Source of the DNA: Rhodocollybia butyracea | Taxonomy: Eukaryota > Basidiomycota > Agaricomycetes > Agaricales > Omphalotaceae | Assembly: GCA_015501585.1 (NCBI GenBank) | Contig: JADNRY010000150.1 | Span: forward strand, 91,420 to 155,419 | Reading direction: 5' to 3' | Length of the DNA: 64,000 bases | Part shown: piece by piece, positions 1 through 10,150 of the stretch | Numbering within the stretch: position 1 is the stretch's first letter | Layout: each line of letters opens with the position of its first letter | Translations under genes and position numbers: made by a program | Notes under the pieces: generated by a model | Database searches by the model: none | The model's input: only the letters and a program-made list of their open reading frames with translations | Told to the model about the DNA's origin: nothing

Positions 1-494
1 AAGGTGACTACAATAATCCTCTGCAGAAGCAGGAGGTGGGAATGGCTTGGAGCAGCCAAACTTGGCTAGATGATCTGCCGCATCGTTATGCAAATTTGCT
101 GAATGAGCATGAACATGAGCAAAGATAATAGGAGCATGGCAGGCTGAAATCCACTGAGAGATCAGCCGGAGCAGATTGCCATTAGGACAAGCCCAATTCT
201 GCTGAGAATTCTTAAAAGACCAGTGCACAATTGAATGAATAACATAAGTCGAGTATGTTGCAATTTCAAGTGAGCAGCTGCAAGATGTGATCTGGAGTGT
301 GACAAGAACAGCATATAGTTCTGCTCGATTGTTACATTGCTCCTGAGTACAACAAACTGCACAGTTTTGTGGATTATTGTACCCAAAGAAAATACCTGCG
401 CCAGCACGAGCACTACTCGTGCCATTACCAATGCAGGAACCATCAGTATAAATTTTGAAGGCAGAGGAATGGTGATCAGGAATTGAATGGCCAT
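1..494 (-). pseudogene. RNase H type 1 domain of LINE relic (partial)
   Basis: In the minus frame read from about 460 downward the protein shows YTDGSC (first catalytic Asp), NRAELYAV (catalytic Glu) and a late HVHAHSANLHNDAADHLA motif with the final conserved Asp, the signature of retroelement RNase H that removes RNA from RNA/DNA hybrids. The third motif, normally TDS-x-x-VI, reads TYSTYVI: the metal-binding Asp has become Tyr, explained by a single GAC-to-TAC change. The domain is cut by the window edge. It is probably inactive. Confidence 0.75.
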
Positions 495-659
495 AAAGTT
501 TGAGCAGGTGAGAGGAAAGAGAGGGGGGAGTGGAGTGTAAGATTCTATCTTGCAAAAAATTAATGTCTGATGTGAGCTTAAGCTCCACCTCAGGCCAACT
601 ATGATGAAGCAGGGGTCTGGAAGGCGATGAGCTTGGCACTATCAGCTTCAGATGAAGAG

Positions 660-1430
660 GGGCGTGGTCTGACCACTGAGTCTTACAACTGATATGAAAA
701 TCTGTCACAAAAGGCACAAGGAATGCAGAGGCAACAAAATAGTCTATTGTTTGAAGATAGTGTAACAGGAAGACCATCGGGATCCTGGCGCTTTTGGAAA
801 GATGTTGGAGCAGAGTGTGCACCAGGAATAGACTCGCACCCATTAAGAATGTACAGATGGTGGGTATTGCACAAGGAAAGCAGCTGCCTGCCTCATGAGG
901 ATACCACTGTGTCCTCCATGTGGCGGTCAGGGTGGTTGGAGAAAGGTTTCAGGTTACCTGCACGCAGGTTCATATCACCACTTGATAAATGGGGAATGCC
1001 CAGTTCCTGTAGGAGAGGCAATGACTCTACAAAAGCCTCCCATGGATGAACATCCGCCCATATGCCTCCAATCAGTTCTGGATGATTCGGGGATGAATAT
1101 AAACATTCTGAAATGCAATGCCATTGACTTCTACAACCAGACATATCTGGACTGCTGAGATTCTAAGCAAGCGGCTATGAAGACCATCTCAAACAAGTGT
1201 AGCAACACCACCCCATGGATTCTCAATGTCAGAAGCTAATCTACAGCGACCATGTACATAGGCTGTGAAACCTGAAGGTGTTCTCATTTCGGATTCAGAT
1301 GGCAATCGCATCTCCGAGAGCAGTATAACATCCTCTGAGAAGAGGAAATCATGAAACTCAGGGAAAAGATAATTCAGAAGATACGACCCATTCATATTAC
1401 AACTAGTAACTCTAATAGTACAACCGTCAT
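660..1430 (-). pseudogene. EEP-type retroelement endonuclease, frameshifted
   Basis: Scattered minus-strand frames give the ordered motifs of an APE-like endonuclease, which nicks target DNA for LINE insertion: a start resembling IRVTSCNMNG near 1400, ILLSEMRL (metal-binding Glu) near 1320, GGVATLV near 1200, SSGDMNLRAG (GD-x-N motif) near 980, and WSDHAPLHL (SDH motif) near 670. The pieces lie in different frames, so at least two frameshifts separate them. A serine/proline-rich linker, seen as a polypurine run on the plus strand at 1450-1600, precedes it. Confidence 0.7.
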
Positions 1431-1764
1431 TGGTATGGTCTGTAGATAGAGAGGAATGTGAAGAGGCAGCAGTGATAGAAGAGGAAGGTAAAGGGACAGA
1501 GGAAGAGATGGAAAGGGAAGGAGAAGGAGAAGCATAATGTAAAGAAGAGGTAGGAGAAGAGGCAGGGAGACAATGGGATGAGTTGGGAGAATGGACCAGA
1601 TGCTGTGCTAAACGTCAACTAGGACTCTCACGGCCGACCTCCAGATGCTCCAAACCAGGAATACGCGGTGATATTTCCCCAGGAGGCAAGAAATGTCTCC
1701 AGCTTCCAACGCGAAAATGACAGCCTTAGATGGCAGACGTTGTCGTTGGACTGACTTAACCGAG

Positions 1765-3287
1765 TCATGAAGAAAGGGTTGGGAGGATGGTCTCCAGCGG
1801 CGCCCACGCATGGAAAAGGGAGCACCAGCTGTCGAAAATGAGGAACAAGTCCTGTGAGGTAGAAGGGAAAGAAGGAGCACTCGAAGGTGCTTCCAGAATT
1901 GCTGAGTAAACAAATTTGGGATCCAAGCACTGTTGCTTGGTGGCAGGAGTAACAGTGGAGTCTGCAGGAAGAGGTCGTTTACCAAGCGAAGATGCCGGCA
2001 GGCTACATTGGTGGGGATGGGAATGGAGACGGGACAGAAGAGATGGGGTGGAGACAGGCAAAGAAAAGGAGGGAGGGGCGGACGATGATGGTAGAGATGG
2101 GGATGGAGGCTTAGCTGGTAGAGGCCAAGGGCTCCTAGATGTAATTTTCGAGGACAATGCAACTGGTAAGCTAGATGGAAGGTGAACGAGTGGAGATGAG
2201 GGAGAAGTCACAGTTGGAGGCAATACGTGAGGGACAGAGTGAGTAGGCGACGCAGAAGGCACCAAGTGAGTCATGTTGCCTGGTGGAGTTGGAGGCAAGG
2301 GGACACGATTGCGCAGGTTACAAAGATCAGCACAAAGGCGAGCCACATCTGACTCAACAGAGTTGACTCTAGTACTGACCAGCACAACATTTCCCTCGAC
2401 CCGATGGGCTTGCGCTTTCGCCGTTTTGCTCTTCGTTGTTCGTTTCGCTAGCCGAGTATTCCTGGGGTACATGATTTCCGGTAGGACAGGTGGCTTCTGC
2501 TTGATAGGCTTTGGAGGCGCCAGTGTTGGATATTTGGTATGGCCGCCGGTATGTACAACTCCAATACTGAGTAGATATCAGACCCGAGTTCTTATCATTT
2601 GTTTTAACTTTTATTTCATTGATACGGATTTCTACTTATACTGTACATATTGACGTTCCCTTCTTTTCCTCAGCCTTCATCACTTCTGGCTGAGGTATGT
2701 CTATTATACTTATGCTCTATGTCCATTATGCTCATACTGTACCTATAGCTTAGTTGTACATTGTACTAACATGTCTCTTAGGTATGGTAATATGATTAAG
2801 CCTTCATCACTTCTGGCTGAGCTTAGTTGTACATTGTACTAACGTGTCTCTTAGTTCCAACAGCCGGTTTTTCAGGCAAGCCAACACCTTTACCTTTCTG
2901 AGAGGCAGTGAAGCGTGGAGGGGACAAGGGAGGAGGCAAGAGAGGCTGCTTGTTTGTCTTCACGGGGGGAGGAGCAGCTGTGATGACACCACCTCTTGCA
3001 CTAAGTATGTCTGCCGACTGGTCTGTAAAAGATTGTTGGGTCGTAGACCGGGTATGATGATGCAGCGCCTCCTTGATGCTGGAGTTTTCGGTGCCAAATG
3101 AGTGAGACTGCAACGAGTGGCGCAGACGGGACTCTTGCAAAGAAAGGTTGGACTCGTCCTCTGTATCCGAACCTGGAATACTGACGCCACGAGCATCCAT
3201 CATCCCTTCATCTATAAAATCCGGCCGCTGTACATCATCCATCCAACCTTCTCCTTTGTTGTGATTTGATGGACTCGCCATATCCAT
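1765..3287 (-). pseudogene. ORF1-like proline/serine-rich protein of LINE relic
   Basis: Two open minus-strand pieces (3287-2823 and about 2530-1765) appear to be one ORF1-like protein broken by a roughly 300-bp insertion or intron that contains short direct repeats. The first piece begins MDMASPSNHNKGEGW and is acidic, then proline-rich. The second has a short heptad-like segment (residues VNSVESDVARLCADL) followed by a long proline/serine tail. ORF1 proteins bind element RNA, but no RNA-binding finger is visible. Assignment rests mainly on position upstream of the endonuclease. Confidence 0.45.
2673..2854. repeat. Paired short direct repeats inside the ORF1 relic
   Basis: A 22-bp unit (GCCTTCATCACTTCTGGCTG plus AG) occurs at 2673-2694 and 2800-2821. 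A 34-bp unit beginning GCTTAGTTGTACATTGTACT occurs at 2748-2781 and 2821-2854 with one mismatch. The interleaved pattern is what a local slip duplication or a small inserted element would leave. It interrupts the ORF1-like frame. Confidence 0.7.
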
Positions 3288-3668
3288 GAAAATAGCGTGC
3301 CGGTTGCTGTTGGAAATTGCAAAGGCGGCTTGATGGGTAAGCCGGGAGTAAGTGAGACCTTATGCAAGGCCAATGTGGATTGACGCTATTGAGTATCGTA
3401 GGCGTTGACGAGAACACACAAATGCAACGGCAAAGGCCGTGAACAAGTAGAAGCAGAGAGGATTGAAGCAAGCGGTCGTCAACGAAGAAAGAAGCCGTGT
3501 ACAAAAACCAGGCTTGTAACAGCACAGCAACGATGGCGAGCGAGTTCAAGATGTTTAGGCAGAATAGAGGGCCTATACTGAACACAAAATCCAGAAGATA
3601 TCCAGGACAGTATTTGCAGAGCAGTAACGATGTTTTAAGCGATGAGCTCGAATAACAATTTTAAGCGC

Positions 3669-3962
3669 TCAAATGATGATGGCCATAGAACAGCAAGTAA
3701 TCCTTAGGGATGCATACTGCTTCGAAGATTCCTTTTCCCGTCTAATGCGGGAAATTTCTGCATCATAATCCTCAATGTCTCGCTTTATGTCTAGGAAAAC
3801 CAAATTGACTTCATATGGTTGAACAGAAGCAGGGCCAGATTCTGTCCGCAATTTGTTGTATAGTCCGGGAGAATCCACAACTACGCAAGGAATGAAGGTG
3901 TTTCTGCTACAGAAAGACATCAGTGATAGTGTGATAGGCCTAGAGGTCACATGCGATCTCAC
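3669..3962 (-). pseudogene. F-box protein N-terminal relic
   Basis: The 97-residue minus frame carries the stretch that typically precedes the F-box in expanded Agaricomycete F-box families: YNKLRTESGPASVQPYEV, then LVFLDIKRDIEDYDAEI and a short coiled-coil-like run IRREKESSKQYASLR. In the family this is followed by a PIRRLPxEIL F-box, the adaptor motif that binds Skp1 of SCF ubiquitin ligases. Here the frame ends before any F-box. I read it as a truncated pseudogene. Confidence 0.5.
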
Positions 3963-5130
3963 TATGGGCGTCTAACGCTTTTATCTTCAACCATTGACTA
4001 CAGGCTCGACCAGATCTTTTCCCATGGAGAACGAACCTTTCTTATGTACTGTGTACATTCTCCAAGTTGCTTTTTTCAAAACTTCATCTGTGGATATAGT
4101 GGACTAGTACAATAGGACGTTTGTACTGGTAGTCTGTACGTTTTCTCTTCAATTCTTTCTGTTCAGAATCCCAATCTAATGTCGCATCTTTTACCAGGTA
4201 ATTTTTGTTCTCTCATTCCATGTGCTCATTGATCTCAACGGTGTCCACTATACTTCCACCCTCATTATGCGGCTTTGTCCACATTCAAGTGCTCGAACCA
4301 CAGACCCTTGGTCTTTTCAAAAGTACAGAAGAACCGCTATTGGTGATGAAATTTAGTGGAGTTGTTGACTGGGATAGCTGGTATCGCTGGAGAAAAATTC
4401 CAAAGGACTTGCCAGCAGCACTCCTGATGAATTTTCCGATGTCTGTGTATCCTATACTTGCACACTGTCTCAAAGTCACATTGCCAAGTGCTGGTTGCGA
4501 AAGCAGACCCGTTAATCTCAACGTTCGAAGTTGAGCTAAACTTTGTCCCTCTGACTAGCTGTATGTGTTTCCTCGTCCATTCCTAGCCTTATTGTACACT
4601 AATAGATATTGTTTACAAGCTTATCCAAACTTGCCCTCCTTCTCCCATTCCATGATATTCAAATGACCCTTGTCGGTCCCGGTGCCCAACGTCAACAACC
4701 AACCATCCTCCATCGCCATAAAATGCTTCTCTCCGCCCTCACCAATCTCCCCCTACTCTGCCCTCCTCGGACCTCAATGCGGTTTTTTCCACTATCTCCA
4801 TCTATCTCAGCACAACCATGATGTGGGACCCAGCCACGTTCCACACCCCTGACGCCCTCATAGCCTGAAATGCGGGTCTAGCTTCCTACCGCGATTGGTT
4901 CCCCGTCATAAGCGCCGCTTTGTTCAGGCGGTCTCCCATTCACTTCCACCGAATACATGGGACAGTCGGCAGAGCATCGGAGGGATTGTATCTTGATGAT
5001 GGTGGAAGCAAGTGGTAACAAACTACCGAACTACCTGAAGATCTCGCCGTCAATCATCCAATCGAGATTAATCTATTTCGCTGTCCTGGGCGGAGAGCGA
5101 TTCCAATGTTCAGATTACCGAGTTTGTTTC
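3963..5130. other. No supportable gene; decayed sequence
   Basis: Frames here are short and show no recognisable domain. A CT-rich tract lies at about 4620-4860; its minus-strand translation is open in patches but matches no family I can name. The region lies between the F-box relic and the palindrome and is most simply degenerate intergenic DNA. Confidence 0.5.
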
Positions 5131-5501
5131 ATCAGGAAAAGGTGTTTTTGCCTAGGTGACCCCAGAGTGGCCTAAAGCAAACTAGGTGACCTATGAATCC
5201 TATGGCATCCTAGGAATTTGGGCTCGTCCCTTGCCAGTCAAGGCTCTTGAGGATTCCCTAGGGTATCCTAGGCAAACCCAGGGCAAGCCTAGGTTTCCCC
5301 AGGTTTGCCCAGGTGTTCCCCAGGTGTTCCCCAGGAGCACCTGGGCAAACCTGGGCAAACCTAGGCTTGCCTAGGGAATCCTCAAGAGCCTTGACTGGCA
5401 AGGGACGAGCCCAAATTCCTAGGATGCCATAGGATTCATAGGTGACCTAGTTTGCTTTAGGTCACTCTGGGGTCACCTAGGCAAAAACGGCTTTTCCTGA
5501 T
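5131..5501. repeat. 371-bp near-perfect palindrome (foldback element)
   Basis: The left arm starts ATCAGGAAAAGGTGTTTTTG and the right arm ends with its reverse complement apart from two bases. Pairing continues inward, with few mismatches, to a centre near 5315 where the short repeat CCCAGGTGTTCC recurs. The hexamer CCTAGG appears about nine times in the arms. Clear terminal repeats and absence of coding capacity suggest a foldback or MITE-like element. No convincing target duplication flanks it. The open frame inside is a by-product of the repeats. Confidence 0.85.
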
Positions 5502-7899
5502 GTTGATAATTTTATGGTGGTGGTGCATGAGACTTCAGGCCCAGGTGGTGGGAGGAAGGGAGTTAACTAGCGGTGAGCTGGACGGTGGAACGAAAGGCTT
5601 GTCCTTGGTGACGGTGAAGTAAGAAGGATTGGTCCAAGCGAGGACCGGTGGGGTCTTCCAGTCGGGTCCAATGTAGAAGTAGCAGTAAATATCACTTTGA
5701 AGGTATTAAACCTAAGAAGTAGGCTAGAGTAGATAGAAATAATAACACAATGAGCTTAACACTTAGCTTGGCACTTGTTGCACTCGCTGGCAACGTCGTA
5801 ATCACACAATATAAGAGTCACAGAGTATAAGGCATCGATTGGGAGAAGGGAGAAGAGAGAGAGGGAATTAATTGATAAATCTACAAGTATGTAAAGGTAC
5901 ATAAATGTGGCTGGATAGCGATGTTGTGGGCCAGAATTCCAAAAATAATAAAAACCAAAAAAGGAAAGAGGAGAAAAGAGAAAGAAAGAAAGAAAGGAAT
6001 TTCTCACTCTCAATCTCAATGAAAATTACTCTGTGCTGTTGTCAAAGCTCTCGCAAGATGATCCTGGTGTTCATATAGCATTTGGATGTCATCGGCATTG
6101 CCGAGATGATACCACCAAGAAAATCGCAAGATTTTCCTTTTTTGAATTTTTTTTGCCGTAACTTTCGGGAAATCTCGTGAATATTAGGTGACTCATCTGG
6201 ATAGCGATCCCGAAAACGGAAATTGTCGTGACGAAATCAGTCAATAGATAAGATAAGATGTTAGTATGAAGCCGCCCACTCAACGTTAAGAGACGAAGAA
6301 CAATAAATAAGTCGTTATACTCTGCATTGTATACGTAGTTCATCTACTAAGTACACTGGATACATTAGAAAGTCTAAGTACTACTAGTATACCTCTCCAA
6401 AAGGCTCGGATCTCCTGTTTCAGAAGGCTGCTGTTTAAATCAACCCTCTCTTTAGGCATCTTGAATCTTGAGCCTTTTGAGTGTCCAGGTGTCCCTACTA
6501 TTGAAGTATCCAGGCTCTGAATCATCTTACATATCAATATTGCCATACTTATCAAGTTCTGTAAGTAATTACAAGAGAACAAGCTAGGATTTCAACCCCT
6601 TGCTCAACTATGGTAGTAGGGATGTAGTGTAAACTCGTATGGTCTCATTTTATAAAGAGCCATGCATGAATCTTGGTGGTACATGGATGCGATGTTGGCA
6701 CAAAAAACAAGACTTTTTTTTTGTGCCAACATCACCATGTACCACAGATTGGTCACAGTCTACAGATACCCATCTTCCATGTTACTGTGGAAGCTTATAG
6801 CTCCCGCTACCTTTCTCATAATGGTTGCGGACAGAAAGGATTTATTGGACACTTTATTATTTTCTGGGAGGTGCGTGGATTGATCCTGGGTACCGCACTG
6901 AGCGTCTGTGGTGGGAATAACATTCCTACTATGGATGTATGACTAATTATTTGCTATCCTATTCGCTATTTGCCCACAGCATAGGTATCCACCCATAAAT
7001 GTAGCCGAGTTCCTAAGCTAATAAAATAGTGAAACTCGTGCGGAGAGATTGGATAAGGGAACTGAACAGTCCGGTCGAAGGAGAAATACCTTTAGCCTTC
7101 CGGATTTCCGATGGGAAAGACAGAGCAGTGCAGGATACACACATGACTAGAAAACAGAGCCTCCCACCTAGCTCAGTCAGTGAGGACAGAATGGAGCGAC
7201 CAATTCCAAGCGTCACGGCTCAGGTGTGCTTCGACGACTGTTGTCTACACCCTAGGAGGTACGGAGAAGTTTCGGGATAAGGAGAGGAATAATGGATAAA
7301 AGATAAATGGTAAGATCAAACAATGATGGAATAAAACATGTGAGATAATAAACACTCAATTCTGAAATACTGAATATTTGTACGGCCTAGTGGTTTGGGC
7401 TGACGCAAGAGTAGGTGCAATGCGCCCTTGGGATACAATCCTGGAGAGAGGGGAGTGCGGGATGGCTGGAACGATGTAGGAGAAGTGGGAGGGACGAATA
7501 CCCGGTATGTCCGGCAGTCCGATCAAATTAATGATTTGCGATCAACATATAACGTCGGAGTAGCATCGGAATAGTGCTGGGCATGTAGGCGTACCTGTGA
7601 CAACATCCTAGAAACATAAGGGAGTGGGGAAATAATAGCTCGAAGCCGTAAGTGTAACACAAGCACAATAATAAAGAGAACAAGAGGTGAATAGGGCAAG
7701 TGTAGTAAGGGACAAGTAAATAGTAAGTAGTAGTAAGTAATAGAAGTGAGACAAAATAGACTGTAGGTAAAGAGTGATTTAATAATGGGGAATGAAGCGA
7801 TACAGTATAAACTAGCATATGAGTGAACATCAAAGTAAACTAATAGTAAATGTAACAAGTGGAGTACTAGCTACCGCTAGGGCAGCTAGCACTACCACA
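5502..7899. other. Intergenic DNA, AT-rich, with a hairpin and possible retroelement scraps
   Basis: No gene can be supported. Near 5540-5690 the minus strand reads GPDWKTPPVLAWTNPSYF in an open frame followed by a proline/serine tail and a stop; it resembles the end of a real protein but I cannot name it. The block at 7596-7857 begins TGTGACAACATCC and ends TGTAACA, resembling a gypsy LTR, but lacks a target duplication. The rest is low-complexity AT-rich sequence. Confidence 0.4.
6676..6745. repeat. Strong inverted repeat (hairpin)
   Basis: The arm at 6676-6707 (GTGGTACATGGATGCGATGT, then TGGCACAAAAAA) pairs with TTTTTTGTGCCAACATCACC plus ATGTACCAC at 6715-6745, giving a stem of about 29 bp with one small bulge and a loop of about 7 nt. 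It could be a small foldback element or, if transcribed, a hairpin RNA precursor. Confidence 0.75.
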
Positions 7900-8350
7900 A
7901 CGGATGTGGTCATGCGCTCGGATCGTGTTCCTTCCTGGTCTCGTCGTACAAGCCTTCGGCGATTGCAGCTGCTTCCCGTACGTCTTTCTATTCTTATTTT
8001 CCGTTTACTGTGAAGTTAAACATAGTCCTACACAGCCGCGGCTACTCCAGCTGTCAACACTAACTCGGATAGCTCTGGCTCGGCTGCCACTTCCAACAAC
8101 GCATCCGGATTCAGCCCTACTCATGGTACCCAGTTCACGGCTGGCCCCTGCTCAGTAAAGAACGAATGTCTATCTGGATGCTGCGTCTGCGTCCTCGAAG
8201 CTTTGCAGCGACATGTGGTCAAGCTCACGGCGCAGCTGACTGCCCTGGTGGAGTTGTCCTTCCCAATTTGGATGCGCGAGGAGAATTGTTCTACGAATTG
8301 AGTGTATTTGTACGTTAGCTCCCTATTGAAAGAAAACGGCTTTTTTTTCA
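7900..8350 (+). pseudogene. Truncated copy of the cysteine-rich secreted protein gene
   Basis: This aligns by eye with 25530-25985, the third and fourth exons and 3' flank of the secreted-protein gene at 25188-25911, including the TTCCCAATTTGGATGCG end and the T-run after the stop. Exons 1 and 2, with the signal peptide, are missing and small indels break the frame in the second cysteine module. The copy keeps the intron (GTACGTCTTTCTATTC... to ...CACAG), so it arose by DNA duplication, not through a spliced RNA. Confidence 0.75.
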
Positions 8351-8514
8351 ACTTTTATGCGTGTGATCTTGTGAAGCAAGCGAGATTCGAAATCGAAAGG
8401 GAGATTTCTAGCCAACTCATGCTCGATCTGGGATGAGAAACTCAGAATCCTAAGGTTGAAAACGGAATTCCCTAAAATGCGCTCAAGGAGTGAAACGTCA
8501 ACTGAATCGACAAT

Positions 8515-9311
8515 ATTAAGCCGACACTTCACAGGCGAAAAGCAGAACACTCGTTAGCGTTCCAACCTCTGACAGATTCAAGCAACAACCCTTTGCAAGC
8601 CGAGGTTGACCTGGGCATCCCCCAATTACATCCTCCGGCAGTCTCCAAGCTTTCGACGTTGGATTGCCAAAGCAACTTTCAAAAGAAAGAAGGGAAATCT
8701 GATGCGAACACTCGGATGTAAGAGCGGAAAGAGCGCGGCTCAAAAGGGCCTTTGAAGAAGCGTGCTGCCAGCCAGCTCGGGGGAGGTCATGGGAGGAGAG
8801 GGAAGATAACAGGATGGAGGGGCGTTTGAATCGGGATGACAAGGGAGTACTTCGCATGGCATTTTTCACCTGCTAAAAAATTTACACTGTTCTCTAATTA
8901 GTATGGAATACATGAAGATCGTACTTGTTGGGATAAACAATCAGTGAACCAAGATATGCACGGCAAATGGAGACAGCAAGTTAAGCATGCATCGATAGCC
9001 GTCTCGCTCTACTATAGGGCCTACAATATCATGGTGTGAAGTTGGCCAACTACCAGCAGATTCTGTTGCGGCACCGCTGTCTGTTAGTCGGTTCCTAAAG
9101 CCTGTATTATGTGTACTAGCATGTCCTGCAGAGAGTCAAAGGACGGGATAATGATTAGATGAATGCGCAGGGGTTTGTTTTCTGGTCTGACTAAAATAGA
9201 ATCAAACATGTGCATGAATTACCGTGACGCGAAGACCTTTGAAACATTGCAAAAGAACAAGCGAATATCAAGCGGTCACGAAGCTCCTGCCCAACTTCAT
9301 ATATCACCGGT
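8515..9311. repeat. Segmental duplicate of the HNH-gene region (copy 1)
   Basis: This segment aligns with 21825-22285 and then, after a jump, with 23005-23345. Shared landmarks include GGCAAATGGAGACAGCAAGT, CAAAGCAACTTTC and AAACATG. The 3' flank of the HNH gene and parts of its first and last exons are duplicated; about 720 bp in between are absent here. Confidence 0.8.
8941..9311 (-). pseudogene. HNH-protein pseudogene lacking the nuclease core
   Basis: On the minus strand the remnant begins in the ELRDRL region of the first exon of the gene at 22244-23640, passes through decayed intron and exon sequence, reaches RDGYRCML, then joins directly to NLLSPFAV and the terminal stop. The join is in frame and removes everything between the first HNH-region cysteine and the last few residues, including both His motifs. 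A short shared TGCT lies at the breakpoint, pointing to a microhomology deletion. The N-terminus is also gone, so no functional product is expected. Confidence 0.75.
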
Positions 9312-10150
9312 TACATTCAGTCTGACTTGAAAAGCGCTTCTCGCCAACTGACCACAAAAACTCAAATACTCAAGTTCTGCTTGTGTGAATAAACTGGTCA
9401 AATGAAAAACGGGTCGACGTTACGCCGGTGGCACATTAATAGTGGTGGTCAGACCGATTCAAAAGTGGATTCAAAAGTAGGTTCAGGAGGCTCCCAGATT
9501 GGAGGCATAAGAGAACCTACTGAGCGCAAACGAGGCGAATGGACTCGGAAAGAGAATGTGTCAATGTCAGAATTGGACTGGGATCGGCAAACTGGAAAAC
9601 TTTAACATGCGGCTAAATATCTTTGCCCCGTCCAACCCCCCAGCTATGAGAACAACTGACCCCGACGTCTTCACAAGAGTCTCCAAACCATCCTGCATTG
9701 AGCCCAAACCTATTTGTTTGTTTGGCAGGGGTGGGACGCATAGCACATACCGGGCCTGAACTCGAAGTCGGATGCTATATGCAAACTTTTGCACTCAGAT
9801 TCACGCATTCATATGTAGCATTTTTGTTAGCGGTAACTCTTTCAAGGACCGAGCTATTGGTAGAATATACCAACAACTCGGTTTGAGAGATCACTGGGCG
9901 CTCGCCGTCATGCGCGTTGTAGTCAGTTATGCGTTGTACTTATCCTTCGGAGGAGTCGGGACGTAGTCACTATGTACACCAGTGACCCTTATATGTTTGC
10001 AGAAACTACATCACATTTTACCGTACAAGATCACTGACAAGACTACTTTCAGTATATATATTTACTATGATCACATTTTTCAAATTGCTTATACAAATCC
10101 CACAGCTTCTTCCAATGCACTACTGATAGCCTCTCCATGGCGTCCAACTT
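9312..10150. other. Intergenic, no supportable gene
   Basis: Short overlapping frames at 9402-9966 on both strands show no domain or codon pattern I recognise. The stretch lies between the HNH pseudogene and the end of the protease-inhibitor gene, and includes that gene's presumed 3' untranslated region just below 10151. Confidence 0.5.

Larger units (their letters stand above)
1..3287 (-). mobile_element. LINE-like retroelement relic, reverse transcriptase missing
   Basis: Read on the minus strand, this stretch holds pieces in the order expected for a non-LTR retroelement: a proline/serine-rich ORF1-like protein (about 3287-1765), an exonuclease-endonuclease-phosphatase (EEP) endonuclease (about 1430-660), and a type 1 RNase H running off the window edge (about 500-1). 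The frames are interrupted and the normal reverse transcriptase between endonuclease and RNase H is absent: only about 60 codons separate the SDH motif from the RNase H start. I infer an internally deleted, dead copy. No poly(A) tail or target duplication can be seen because the 3' end lies outside the window. Confidence 0.7.

Noticed and set aside
1916..2185. Plus-strand glycine/arginine-rich frame
   Set aside because: It is the opposite strand of the proline/serine-rich ORF1-like frame and has no independent support.
5186..5374. Open frame inside the palindrome
   Set aside because: It is open only because of the repeated CCTAGG/CCCAGG units; composition is repetitive and no start context or domain is present.
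7596..7857. Possible solo LTR (TGTGACAACATCC ... TGTAACA)
   Set aside because: The ends fit the TG...CA rule and resemble gypsy LTRs, but the 5 bp on each side do not match and no internal element, primer-binding site or polypurine tract is next to it.
8516..8869. 117-codon minus-strand frame downstream of the HNH pseudogene
   Set aside because: The matching segment in copy 2 (about 21910-22140) has many indels that do not keep this frame, so the sequence is non-coding flank.
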